Part shown: positions 12,101-24,559 of the stretch, piece by piece
How the letters are laid out: every line of letters starts with the position of its first letter
Numbering within the stretch: position 1 is the first letter of the stretch
Assembly (NCBI GenBank): GCA_964017235.1
Contig: OZ024935.1
Coordinates: 32,281,596-32,345,595, forward strand
Length of the DNA stretch: 64,000 nt
From: Sabellastarte sp. h YS-2021
Lineage: Eukaryota; Annelida; Polychaeta; Sabellida; Sabellidae
Direction: 5' to 3'
Position numbers and translations under genes: made by a program
Notes under the pieces: model-generated
The model's input: the letters and a program-made list of their open reading frames with translations, nothing else
The model's database searches: none
What the model was told of the DNA's origin: nothing

Positions 12101-13411
12101 TGTAAATAAGTCAAATATTGAGATGTAACGCTGGAATTTGGGTAGGATGTTAGTTTTGTGGCACTTGTGATTATAGCAATGATTTCAGACTTACATCTAC
12201 ATGGAAAATTCATGTCACGACCTGTCCAAGTTCCCGGAGCACCGTTTTTTCCTCCATAATTAAGTCAAATATTGCGATGTAATGCTGAAATTTGGGCAGG
12301 ACGTTAGATTCATGTTACTGGTGATGATAGAATAGATTTCAGACTTACATCTATGTGGGAAACTAGTGTTGCAACCTTTCAAGGCTACATCGCCCAAGTA
12401 CCCGGAGCGCCTTTTTTCCTCTGTAACTAAGTGAAATTTTGAGATGAAACCCTGGAATTTGGGCAGGACATTAGTTTTGTGGCACTTGTATTATAGCAAT
12501 GATTTCAGACTTAAATCTACATGGGAAACTAGTGTCATGACCCGTCAAGGCTACATCGCCAAAGTACCTGGAGCGCTGTTTTTCCTCCAAAACTAAGTCA
12601 AATATTGAGATGTAATGCTGAAATTTGAGCTGGACGTTAGATTCATGTTACTGGTGATAATAGTAAAGATTTCAGAGTTACATCTATGTGGGAAACTAGT
12701 GTCACGACATGTCAAGGCTACATCGCCCAAGTACCCGGAGCGCCTTTTTTCCTCTGTAAATAAGTCAAATATTGAGATGTAACGCTGGAATTTGGGTAGG
12801 ACGTTAGTTTTGTGGCACTTGTGATTATAGCAATGATTTCAGACTTACATCTACATGGAAAATTCATGTCACGACCTGTCCAAGTTCCCGGAGCACCGTT
12901 TTTTCCTCCATAATTAAGTCAAATATTGCGATGTAATGCTGAAATTTGGGCAGGACGTTAGATTCATGTTACTGGTGATGATAGAAAAGATTTCAGACTT
13001 ACATCTATGTGGGAAACTAGTGTTGCGAACTGTCAAGGCTACATCGCCCAAGTACCCGGAGCGCCTTTTTTCCTCTGTAACTAAGTGAAATTTTGAGATG
13101 AAACCCTGGAATTTGGGCAGGAGATTAGTTTTGTGGCACTTGTATTATAGCAATGATTTCAGACTTAAATCTACATGGGAAACTAGTGTTATCACCCGTC
13201 AAGGCTACATCGCCAAAGTACCTGGAGCGCTGTTTTTCCTCCAAAACTAAGTCAAATATTGAGATGTAATGCTGAAATTTGGGCTGGACGTTAGATTCAT
13301 GTTACTGGTGATAATAGAAAAGATTTCAGACTTACATCTATGTGGGAAACTAGTGTCACGACCTGTCAAGGCTACATCGCCCAAGTACCCAGAGCGCCTT
13401 TTTTCCTCTGT
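9170..13411 (+). repeat. Super-unit 4: I-III-IV'-III-IV-V-IV (4242 bp)
   Basis: Units are I 9170-9822, III 9823-10475, IV' 10476-10796, III 10797-11449, IV 11450-12103, V 12104-12757 and IV 12758-13411. It equals super-unit 3 minus unit II, and is the only type I tetramer in region 1 not followed by II. The 3589-bp block from III to the last IV matches 5581-9169 in order and length. Confidence 0.94.
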
Positions 13412-16358
13412 AAATAAGTCAAATATTGAGATGTAACGCTGGAATTTGGGTAGGATGTTAGTTTTGTGGCACTTGTGATTATAGCAATGATTTCAGACTT
13501 ACATCTACATGGAAAATTCATGTCACAACCTGTCCAAGTTCCCAGAGCACCGTTTATCCTCCACAATTAAGTCAAATATTGAGATGTAATGCTGAAATTT
13601 GGGCAGGACGTTAGATTCATGTTACTGGTGATGATAGAATAGATTTCAGACTTACATCTATGTGGGAAACTAGTGTTGCGACCTGTCAAGGCTACATCGC
13701 CCAAGTACCCGGAGCGCCTTTTTTCCTCTGTAACTAAGTGAAATTTTGAGATGAAACCCTGGATATTGGGCAGGAGATTAGTTTTGTGGCACTTGTATTA
13801 TAGCAATGATTTCAGACTTAAATCTACATGGGAAACTAGTGTCATGACCCGTCAAGGCTACATCGCCAAAGTACCTGGAGCGCTGTTTTTCCTCCAAAAC
13901 TAAGTCAAATATTGAGATGTAATGCTGAAATTTGGGCTGGACGTTAGATTCATGTTACTGGTGATAATAGAAAAGATTTCAGACTTACATCTATGTGGGA
14001 AACTAGTGTCACGACCTGTCAAGGCTACATCGCCCAAGTACCCGGAGCGCCTTTTTTCCTCTGTAAATAAGTCAAATATTGAGATGTAACGCTGGAATTT
14101 GGGTAGGACGTTAGTTTTGTGGCACTTGTGATTATAGCAATGATTTCAGACTTAAATCTACATGGGAAACTAGTGTCATGACCCGTCAAGGCTACATCGC
14201 CAAAGTACCTGGAGCGCTGTTTTTCCTCCAAAACTAAGTCAAATATTGAGATGTAATGCTGAAATTTGGGCTGGACGTTAGATTCATGTTACTGGTCATA
14301 ATAGAAAAGATTTCAGACTTACATCTATGTGGGAAACTAGTGTCACGACCTGTCAAGGCTACATCGCCCAAGTACCCGGAGCGCCTTTTTTCCTCTGTAA
14401 ATAAGTCAAATATTGAGATGTAACGCTGGAATTTGGGTAGGACGTTAGTTTTGTGGCACTTGTGATTATAGCAATGATTTCAGACTTACATCTACATGGA
14501 AAATTCATGTCACGACCTGTCCAAGTTCCCGGAGCACCGTTTTTCCTCCATAATAAAGTCAAATATTGAGATGTAATGTTGAAATTTGGGCAGGACGTTA
14601 GATTCATGTTACTGGTGATGATAGAAAAGATTTCAGACTTACATCTATGTGGGAAACTAGTGTTGCGACCTGTCAAAGCTACATCGCCCAAGTACCTGGA
14701 GCGCCTTTTTTCCTCTGTAACTAAGTGAAATTTTGAGATGAAACCCTGGAATTTGGCCAGGACATTAGTTTTGTGGCACTTGTATTATAGCAATGATTTC
14801 AGACTTAAATCTACATGGGAAACTAGTGTCATGACCCGTCAAGGCTACATCGCCAAAGTACCTGGAGCGCTGTTTTTCCTCCAAAACTAAGTCAAATATT
14901 GAGATGTAATGCTGAAATTTGAGCTGGACGTTAGATTCATGTTACTGGTGATAATAGTAAAGATTTCAGAGTTACATCTATGTGGGAAACTAGTGTCACG
15001 ACATGTCAAGGCTACATCGCCCAAGTACCCGGAGCGCCTTTTTTCCTCTGTAAATAAGTCAAATATTGAGATGTAACGCTGGAATTTGGGTAGGACGTTA
15101 GTTTTGTGGCACTTGTGATTATAGCAATGATTTCAGACTTACATCTACATGGAAAATTCATGTCACGACCTGTCCAAGTTCCCGGAGCACCGTTTTTTCC
15201 TCCATAATTAAGTCAAATATTGCGATGTAATGCTGAAATTTGGGCAGGACGTTAGATTCATGTTACTGGTGATGATAGAAAAGATTTCAGACTTACATCT
15301 ATGTGGGAAACTAGTGTTGCGAACTGTCAAGGCTACATCGCCCAAGTACCCGGAGCGCCTTTTTTCCTCTGTAAATAAGTCAAATATTGAGATGTAACGC
15401 TGGAATTTGGGTAGGACGTTAGTTTTGTGGCACTTGTGATTATAGCAATGATTTCAGACTTACATCTACATGGAAAATTCATGTCACGACCTGTCCAAGT
15501 TCCCGGAGCACCGTTTTTCCTCCATAATAAAGTCAAATATTGAGATGTAATGTTGAAATTTGGGCAGGACGTTAGATTCATGTTACTGGTGATGATAGAA
15601 AAGATTTCAGACTTACATCTATGTGGGAAACTAGTGTTGCGACCTGTCAAGGCTACATCGCCCAAGTACCTGGAGCGCCTTTTTTCCTCTGTAACTAAGT
15701 GAAATTTTGAGATGAAACCCTGGAATTTGGCCAGGACATTAGTTTTGTGGCACTTGTATTATAGCAATGATTTCAGACTTAAATCTACATGGGAAACTAG
15801 TGTCATGACCCGTCAAGGCTACATCGCCAAAGTACCTGGAGCGCTGTTTTTCCTCCAAAACTAAGTCAAATATTGAGATGTAATGCTGAAATTTGGGCTG
15901 GACGTTAGATTCATGTTACTGGTGATGATAGAAAAGATTTCAGACTTACATCTATGTGGGAAACTAGTGTTGCGAACTGTCAAGGCTACATCGCCCAAGT
16001 ACCCGGAGCGCCTTTTTTCCTCTGTAACTAAGTGAAATTTTGAGATGAAACCCTGGAATTTGGGCAGGAGATTAGTTTTGTGGCACTTGTATTATAGCAA
16101 TGATTTCAGACTTAAATCTACATGGGAAACTAGTGTTATCACCCGTCAAGGCTACATCGCCAAAGTACCTGGAGCGCTGTTTTTCCTCCAAAACTAAGTC
16201 AAATATTGAGATGTAATGCTGAAATTTGGGCTGGACGTTAGATTCATGTTACTGGTGATAATAGAAAAGATTTCAGACTTATATCTATGTGGGAAACTAG
16301 TGTCACGACCTGTCAAGGCTACATCGCCCAAGTACCCAGAGCGCCTTTTTTCCTCTGT
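13412..16358 (+). repeat. Super-unit 5: I-II-III-IV'-six-monomer hybrid (2947 bp)
   Basis: Units are I 13412-14064, II 14065-14398, III 14399-15051 and IV' 15052-15372, followed by a six-monomer block at 15373-16358 that begins as type III and ends as type IV. The first III carries CAAAGCTAC in B. Confidence 0.93.
15373..16358 (+). repeat. Six-monomer unit A-B-C-(D/B)-C-D, type III into IV (986 bp)
   Basis: A 15373-15525, B 15526-15692 and C 15693-15858 are type III. The fourth monomer, 15859-16025, starts as D (GGGCTGG) and ends as type IV B (GATGATAG, TTGCGAACTG). The switch lies in the 27 bp shared by B and D at 15900-15926. C 16026-16191 and D 16192-16358 are type IV (TTATCACCC, TATATCT, CCCAGAG). 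Compared with III plus IV (1307 bp) it lacks 321 bp, about two monomers. The same block is at 21280-22265. Confidence 0.93.
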
Positions 16359-19318
16359 AAATAAGTCAAATATTGAGATGTAACGCTGGAATTTGGGTAG
16401 GATGTTAGTTTTGTGGCACTTGTGATTATAGCAATGATTTCAGACTTACATCTACATGGAAAATTCATGTCACAACCTGTCCAAGTTCCCAGAGCACCGT
16501 TTATCCTCCACAATTAAGTCAAATATTGAGATGTAATGCTGAAATTTGGGCAGGACGTTAGATTCATGTTACTGGTGATGATAGAATAGATTTCAGACTT
16601 ACATCTATGTGGGAAACTAGTGTTGCGACCTGTCAAGGCTACATCGCCCAAGTACCCGGAGCGCCTTTTTTCCTCTGTAACTAAGTGAAATTTTGAGATG
16701 AAACCCTGGATATTGGGCAGGAGATTAGTTTTGTGGCACTTGTATTATAGCAATGATTTCAGACTTAAATCTACATGGGAAACTAGTGTCATGACCCGTC
16801 AAGGCTACATCGCCAAAGTACCTGGAGCGCTGTTTTTCCTCCAAAACTAAGTCAAATATTGAGATGTAATGCTGAAATTTGGGCTGGACGTTAGATTCAT
16901 GTTACTGGTGATAATAGAAAAGATTTCAGACTTACATCTATGTGGGAAACTAGTGTCACGACCTGTCAAGGCTACATCGCCCAAGTACCCGGAGCGCCTT
17001 TTTTCCTCTGTAAATAAGTCAAATATTGAGATGTAACGCTGGAATTTGGGTAGGACGTTAGTTTTGTGGCACTTGTGATTATAGCAATGATTTCAGACTT
17101 AAATCTACATGGGAAACTAGTGTCATGACCCGTCAAGGCTACATCGCCAAAGTACCTGGAGCGCTGTTTTTCCTCCAAAACTAAGTCAAATATTGAGATG
17201 TAATGCTGAAATTTGGGCTGGACGTTAGATTCATGTTACTGGTCATAATAGAAAAGATTTCAGACTTACATCTATGTGGGAAACTAGTGTCACGACCTGT
17301 CAAGGCTACATCGCCCAAGTACCCGGAGCGCCTTTTTTCCTCTGTAAATAAGTCAAATATTGAGATGTAACGCTGGAATTTGGGTAGGACGTTAGTTTTG
17401 TGGCACTTGTGATTATAGCAATGATTTCAGACTTACATCTACATGGAAAATTCATGTCACGACCTGTCCAAGTTCCCGGAGCACCGTTTTTCCTCCATAA
17501 TAAAGTCAAATATTGAGATGTAATGTTGAAATTTGGGCAGGACGTTAGATTCATGTTACTGGTGATGATAGAAAAGATTTCAGACTTACATCTATGTGGG
17601 AAACTAGTGTTGCGACCTGTCAAGGCTACATCGCCCAAGTACCTGGAGCGCCTTTTTTCCTCTGTAACTAAGTGAAATTTTGAGATGAAACCCTGGAATT
17701 TGGCCAGGACATTAGTTTTGTGGCACTTGTATTATAGCAATGATTTCAGACTTAAATCTACATGGGAAACTAGTGTCATGACCCGTCAAGGCTACATCGC
17801 CAAAGTACCTGGAGCGCTGTTTTTCCTCCAAAACTAAGTCAAATATTGAGATGTAATGCTGAAATTTGAGCTGGACGTTAGATTCATGTTACTGGTGATA
17901 ATAGTAAAGATTTCAGAGTTACATCTATGTGGGAAACTAGTGTCACGACATGTCAAGGCTACATCGCCCAAGTACCCGGAGCGCCTTTTTTCCTCTGTAA
18001 ATAAGTCAAATATTGAGATGTAACGCTGGAATTTGGGTAGGACGTTAGTTTTGTGGCACTTGTGATTATAGCAATGATTTCAGACTTACATCTACATGGA
18101 AAATTCATGTCACGACCTGTCCAAGTTCCCGGAGCACCGTTTTTTCCTCCATAATTAAGTCAAATATTGCGATGTAATGCTGAAATTTGGGCAGGACGTT
18201 AGATTCATGTTACTGGTGATGATAGAAAAGATTTCAGACTTACATCTATGTGGGAAACTAGTGTTGCGAACTGTCAAGGCTACATCGCCCAAGTACCCGG
18301 AGCGCCTTTTTTCCTCTGTAACTAAGTGAAATTTTGAGATGAAACCCTGGAATTTGGGCAGGAGATTAGTTTTGTGGCACTTGTATTATAGCAATGATTT
18401 CAGACTTAAATCTACATGGGAAACTAGTGTCATGACCCGTCAAGGCTACATCGCCAAAGTACCTGGAGCGCTGTTTTTCCTCCAAAACTAAGTCAAATAT
18501 TGAGATGTAATGTTGAAATTTGGGCAGGACGTTAGATTCATGTTACTGGTGATGATAGAAAAGATTTCAGACTTACATCTATGTGGGAAACTAGTGTTGC
18601 GACCTGTCAAGGCTACATCGCCCAAGTACCTGGAGCGCCTTTTTTCCTCTGTAACTAAGTGAAATTTTGAGATGAAACCCTGGAATTTGGCCAGGACATT
18701 AGTTTTGTGGCACTTGTATTATAGCAATGATTTCAGACTTAAATCTACATGGGAAACTAGTGTCATGACCCGTCAAGGCTACATCGCCAAAGTACCTGGA
18801 GCGCTGTTTTTCCTCCAAAACTAAGTCAAATATTGAGATGTAATGCTGAAATTTGGGCTGGACGTTAGATTCATGTTACTGGTGATGATAGAAAAGATTT
18901 CAGACTTACATCTATGTGGGAAACTAGTGTTGCGAACTGTCAAGGCTACATCGCCCAAGTACCCGGAGCGCCTTTTTTCCTCTGTAACTAAGTGAAATTT
19001 TGAGATGAAACCCTGGAATTTGGGCAGGAGATTAGTTTTGTGGCACTTGTATTATAGCAATGATTTCAGACTTAAATCTACATGGGAAACTAGTGTTATC
19101 ACCCGTCAAGGCTACATCGCCAAAGTACCTGGAGCGCTGTTTTTCCTCCAAAACTAAGTCAAATATTGAGATGTAATGCTGAAATTTGGGCTGGACGTTA
19201 GATTCATGTTACTGGTGATAATAGAAAAGATTTCAGACTTATATCTATGTGGGAAACTAGTGTCACGACCTGTCAAGGCTACATCGCCCAAGTACCCAGA
19301 GCGCCTTTTTTCCTCTGT
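16359..19318 (+). repeat. Super-unit 6: I-II-III-eight-monomer hybrid (2960 bp)
   Basis: Units are I 16359-17011, II 17012-17345 and III 17346-17998, followed by a unique eight-monomer block at 17999-19318. The super-unit occurs once in the window. Confidence 0.93.
17999..19318 (+). repeat. Eight-monomer unit with two D/B hybrids (1320 bp)
   Basis: Order is A 17999-18152, B 18153-18319, C 18320-18485, D/B 18486-18652, C 18653-18818, D/B 18819-18985, C 18986-19151 and D 19152-19318. The first hybrid switches into type III B (AATGTTGAAATT) within the shared 18490-18512, and the second into type IV B (GCGAACTG). The C at 18320 is itself mixed: GGGCAGGAG as in type IV, then CATGACCC as in type III. 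At least two, perhaps three, exchanges are stacked here. No other copy was found in the window. Confidence 0.9.
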
Positions 19319-22265
19319 AAATAAGTCAAATATTGAGATGTAACGCTGGAATTTGGGTAGGATGTTAGTTTTGTGGCACTTGTGATTATAGCAATGATTT
19401 CAGACTTACATCTACATGGAAAATTCATGTCACAACCTGTCCAAGTTCCCAGAGCACCGTTTATCCTCCACAATTAAGTCAAATATTGAGATGTAATGCT
19501 GAAATTTGGGCAGGACGTTAGATTCATGTTACTGGTGATGATAGAATAGATTTCAGACTTACATCTATGTGGGAAACTAGTGTTGCGACCTGTCAAGGCT
19601 ACATCGCCCAAGTACCCGGAGCGCCTTTTTTCCTCTGTAACTAAGTGAAATTTTGAGATGAAACCCTGGATATTGGGCAGGAGATTAGTTTTGTGGCACT
19701 TGTATTATAGCAATGATTTCAGACTTAAATCTACATGGGAAACTAGTGTCATGACCCGTCAAGGCTACATCGCCAAAGTACCTGGAGCGCTGTTTTTCCT
19801 CCAAAACTAAGTCAAATATTGAGATGTAATGCTGAAATTTGGGCTGGACGTTAGATTCATGTTACTGGTGATAATAGAAAAGATTTCAGACTTACATCTA
19901 TGTGGGAAACTAGTGTCACGACCTGTCAAGGCTACATCGCCCAAGTACCCGGAGCGCCTTTTTTCCTCTGTAAATAAGTCAAATATTGAGATGTAACGCT
20001 GGAATTTGGGTAGGACGTTAGTTTTGTGGCACTTGTGATTATAGCAATGATTTCAGACTTAAATCTACATGGGAAACTAGTGTCATGACCCGTCAAGGCT
20101 ACATCGCCAAAGTACCTGGAGCGCTGTTTTTCCTCCAAAACTAAGTCAAATATTGAGATGTAATGCTGAAATTTGGGCTGGACGTTAGATTCATGTTACT
20201 GGTCATAATAGAAAAGATTTCAGACTTACATCTATGTGGGAAACTAGTGTCACGACCTGTCAAGGCTACATCGCCCAAGTACCCGGAGCGCCTTTTTTCC
20301 TCTGTAAATAAGTCAAATATTGAGATGTAACGCTGGAATTTGGGTAGGACGTTAGTTTTGTGGCACTTGTGATTATAGCAATGATTTCAGACTTACATCT
20401 ACATGGAAAATTCATGTCACGACCTGTCCAAGTTCCCGGAGCACCGTTTTTCCTCCATAATAAAGTCAAATATTGAGATGTAATGTTGAAATTTGGGCAG
20501 GACGTTAGATTCATGTTACTGGTGATGATAGAAAAGATTTCAGACTTACATCTATGTGGGAAACTAGTGTTGCGACCTGTCAAGGCTACATCGCCCAAGT
20601 ACCTGGAGCGCCTTTTTTCCTCTGTAACTAAGTGAAATTTTGAGATGAAACCCTGGAATTTGGCCAGGACATTAGTTTTGTGGCACTTGTATTATAGCAA
20701 TGATTTCAGACTTAAATCTACATGGGAAACTAGTGTCATGACCCGTCAAGGCTACATCGCCAAAGTACCTGGAGCGCTGTTTTTCCTCCAAAACTAAGTC
20801 AAATATTGAGATGTAATGCTGAAATTTGAGCTGGACGTTAGATTCATGTTACTGGTGATAATAGTAAAGATTTCAGAGTTACATCTATGTGGGAAACTAG
20901 TGTCACGACATGTCAAGGCTACATCGCCCAAGTACCCGGAGCGCCTTTTTTCCTCTGTAAATAAGTCAAATATTGAGATGTAACGCTGGAATTTGGGTAG
21001 GACGTTAGTTTTGTGGCACTTGTGATTATAGCAATGATTTCAGACTTACATCTACATGGAAAATTCATGTCACGACCTGTCCAAGTTCCCGGAGCACCGT
21101 TTTTTCCTCCATAATTAAGTCAAATATTGCGATGTAATGCTGAAATTTGGGCAGGACGTTAGATTCATGTTACTGGTGATGATAGAAAAGATTTCAGACT
21201 TACATCTATGTGGGAAACTAGTGTTGCGAACTGTCAAGGCTACATCGCCCAAGTACCCGGAGCGCCTTTTTTCCTCTGTAAATAAGTCAAATATTGAGAT
21301 GTAACGCTGGAATTTGGGTAGGACGTTAGTTTTGTGGCACTTGTGATTATAGCAATGATTTCAGACTTACATCTACATGGAAAATTCATGTCACGACCTG
21401 TCCAAGTTCCCGGAGCACCGTTTTTCCTCCATAATAAAGTCAAATATTGAGATGTAATGTTGAAATTTGGGCAGGACGTTAGATTCATGTTACTGGTGAT
21501 GATAGAAAAGATTTCAGACTTACATCTATGTGGGAAACTAGTGTTGCGACCTGTCAAGGCTACATCGCCCAAGTACCTGGAGCGCCTTTTTTCCTCTGTA
21601 ACTAAGTGAAATTTTGAGATGAAACCCTGGAATTTGGCCAGGACATTAGTTTTGTGGCACTTGTATTATAGCAATGATTTCAGACTTAAATCTACATGGG
21701 AAACTAGTGTCATGACCCGTCAAGGCTACATCGCCAAAGTACCTGGAGCGCTGTTTTTCCTCCAAAACTAAGTCAAATATTGAGATGTAATGCTGAAATT
21801 TGGGCTGGACGTTAGATTCATGTTACTGGTGATGATAGAAAAGATTTCAGACTTACATCTATGTGGGAAACTAGTGTTGCGAACTGTCAAGGCTACATCG
21901 CCCAAGTACCCGGAGCGCCTTTTTTCCTCTGTAACTAAGTGAAATTTTGAGATGAAACCCTGGAATTTGGGCAGGAGATTAGTTTTGTGGCACTTGTATT
22001 ATAGCAATGATTTCAGACTTAAATCTACATGGGAAACTAGTGTTATCACCCGTCAAGGCTACATCGCCAAAGTACCTGGAGCGCTGTTTTTCCTCCAAAA
22101 CTAAGTCAAATATTGAGATGTAATGCTGAAATTTGGGCTGGACGTTAGATTCATGTTACTGGTGATAATAGAAAAGATTTCAGACTTATATCTATGTGGG
22201 AAACTAGTGTCACGACCTGTCAAGGCTACATCGCCCAAGTACCCAGAGCGCCTTTTTTCCTCTGT
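19319..22265 (+). repeat. Super-unit 7: I-II-III-IV'-six-monomer hybrid (2947 bp)
   Basis: Units are I 19319-19971, II 19972-20305, III 20306-20958, IV' 20959-21279 and the III/IV six-monomer block 21280-22265. It copies super-unit 5 in order and length. One visible difference is that the first III has CAAGGCTAC, where super-unit 5 has CAAAGCTAC. Confidence 0.94.
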
Positions 22266-24559
22266 AAATAAGTCAAATATTGAGATGTAACGCTGGAATT
22301 TGGGTAGGATGTTAGTTTTGTGGCACTTGTGATTATAGCAATGATTTCAGACTTACATCTACATGGAAAATTCATGTCACAACCTGTCCAAGTTCCCAGA
22401 GCACCGTTTATCCTCCACAATTAAGTCAAATATTGAGATGTAATGCTGAAATTTGGGCAGGACGTTAGATTCATGTTACTGGTGATGATAGAATAGATTT
22501 CAGACTTACATCTATGTGGGAAACTAGTGTTGCGACCTGTCAAGGCTACATCGCCCAAGTACCCGGAGCGCCTTTTTTCCTCTGTAACTAAGTGAAATTT
22601 TGAGATGAAACCCTGGATATTGGGCAGGAGATTAGTTTTGTGGCACTTGTATTATAGCAATGATTTCAGACTTAAATCTACATGGGAAACTAGTGTCATG
22701 ACCCGTCAAGGCTACATCGCCAAAGTACCTGGAGCGCTGTTTTTCCTCCAAAACTAAGTCAAATATTGAGATGTAATGCTGAAATTTGGGCTGGACGTTA
22801 GATTCATGTTACTGGTGATAATAGAAAAGATTTCAGACTTACATCTATGTGGGAAACTAGTGTCACGACCTGTCAAGGCTACATCGCCCAAGTACCCGGA
22901 GCGCCTTTTTTCCTCTGTAAATAAGTCAAATATTGAGATGTAACGCTGGAATTTGGGTAGGACGTTAGTTTTGTGGCACTTGTGATTATAGCAATGATTT
23001 CAGACTTAAATCTACATGGGAAACTAGTGTCATGACCCGTCAAGGCTACATCGCCAAAGTACCTGGAGCGCTGTTTTTCCTCCAAAACTAAGTCAAATAT
23101 TGAGATGTAATGCTGAAATTTGGGCTGGACGTTAGATTCATGTTACTGGTCATAATAGAAAAGATTTCAGACTTACATCTATGTGGGAAACTAGTGTCAC
23201 GACCTGTCAAGGCTACATCGCCCAAGTACCCGGAGCGCCTTTTTTCCTCTGTAAATAAGTCAAATATTGAGATGTAACGCTGGAATTTGGGTAGGACGTT
23301 AGTTTTGTGGCACTTGTGATTATAGCAATGATTTCAGACTTACATCTACATGGAAAATTCATGTCACGACCTGTCCAAGTTCCCGGAGCACCGTTTTTCC
23401 TCCATAATAAAGTCAAATATTGAGATGTAATGTTGAAATTTGGGCAGGACGTTAGATTCATGTTACTGGTGATGATAGAAAAGATTTCAGACTTACATCT
23501 ATGTGGGAAACTAGTGTTGCGACCTGTCAAGGCTACATCGCCCAAGTACCTGGAGCGCCTTTTTTCCTCTGTAACTAAGTGAAATTTTGAGATGAAACCC
23601 TGGAATTTGGCCAGGACATTAGTTTTGTGGCACTTGTATTATAGCAATGATTTCAGACTTAAATCTACATGGGAAACTAGTGTCATGACCCGTCAAGGCT
23701 ACATCGCCAAAGTACCTGGAGCGCTGTTTTTCCTCCAAAACTAAGTCAAATATTGAGATGTAATGCTGAAATTTGAGCTGGACGTTAGATTCATGTTACT
23801 GGTGATAATAGTAAAGATTTCAGAGTTACATCTATGTGGGAAACTAGTGTCACGACATGTCAAGGCTACATCGCCCAAGTACCCGGAGCGCCTTTTTTCC
23901 TCTGTAAATAAGTCAAATATTGAGATGTAACGCTGGAATTTGGGTAGGACGTTAGTTTTGTGGCACTTGTGATTATAGCAATGATTTCAGACTTACATCT
24001 ACATGGAAAATTCATGTCACGACCTGTCCAAGTTCCCGGAGCACCGTTTTTTCCTCCATAATTAAGTCAAATATTGCGATGTAATGCTGAAATTTGGGCA
24101 GGACGTTAGATTCATGTTACTGGTGATGATAGAAAAGATTTCAGACTTACATCTATGTGGGAAACTAGTGTTGCGAACTGTCAAGGCTACATCGCCCAAG
24201 TACCCGGAGCGCCTTTTTTCCTCTGTAACTAAGTGAAATTTTGAGATGAAACCCTGGAATTTGGGCAGGAGATTAGTTTTGTGGCACTTGTATTATAGCA
24301 ATGATTTCAGACTTAAATCTACATGGGAAACTAGTGTTATCACCCGTCAAGGCTACATCGCCAAAGTACCTGGAGCGCTGTTTTTCCTCCAAAACTAAGT
24401 CAAATATTGAGATGTAATGCTGAAATTTGGGCTGGACGTTAGATTCATGTTACTGGTGATAATAGAAAAGATTTCAGACTTACATCTATGTGGGAAACTA
24501 GTGTCACGACCTGTCAAGGCTACATCGCCCAAGTACCCAGAGCGCCTTTTTTCCTCTGT
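22266..24559 (+). repeat. Super-unit 8: I-II-III-IV (2294 bp)
   Basis: Units are I 22266-22918, II 22919-23252, III 23253-23905 and IV 23906-24559. The type IV D has TACATCT, so this copy resembles super-unit 2 more than super-unit 1. Confidence 0.95.
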
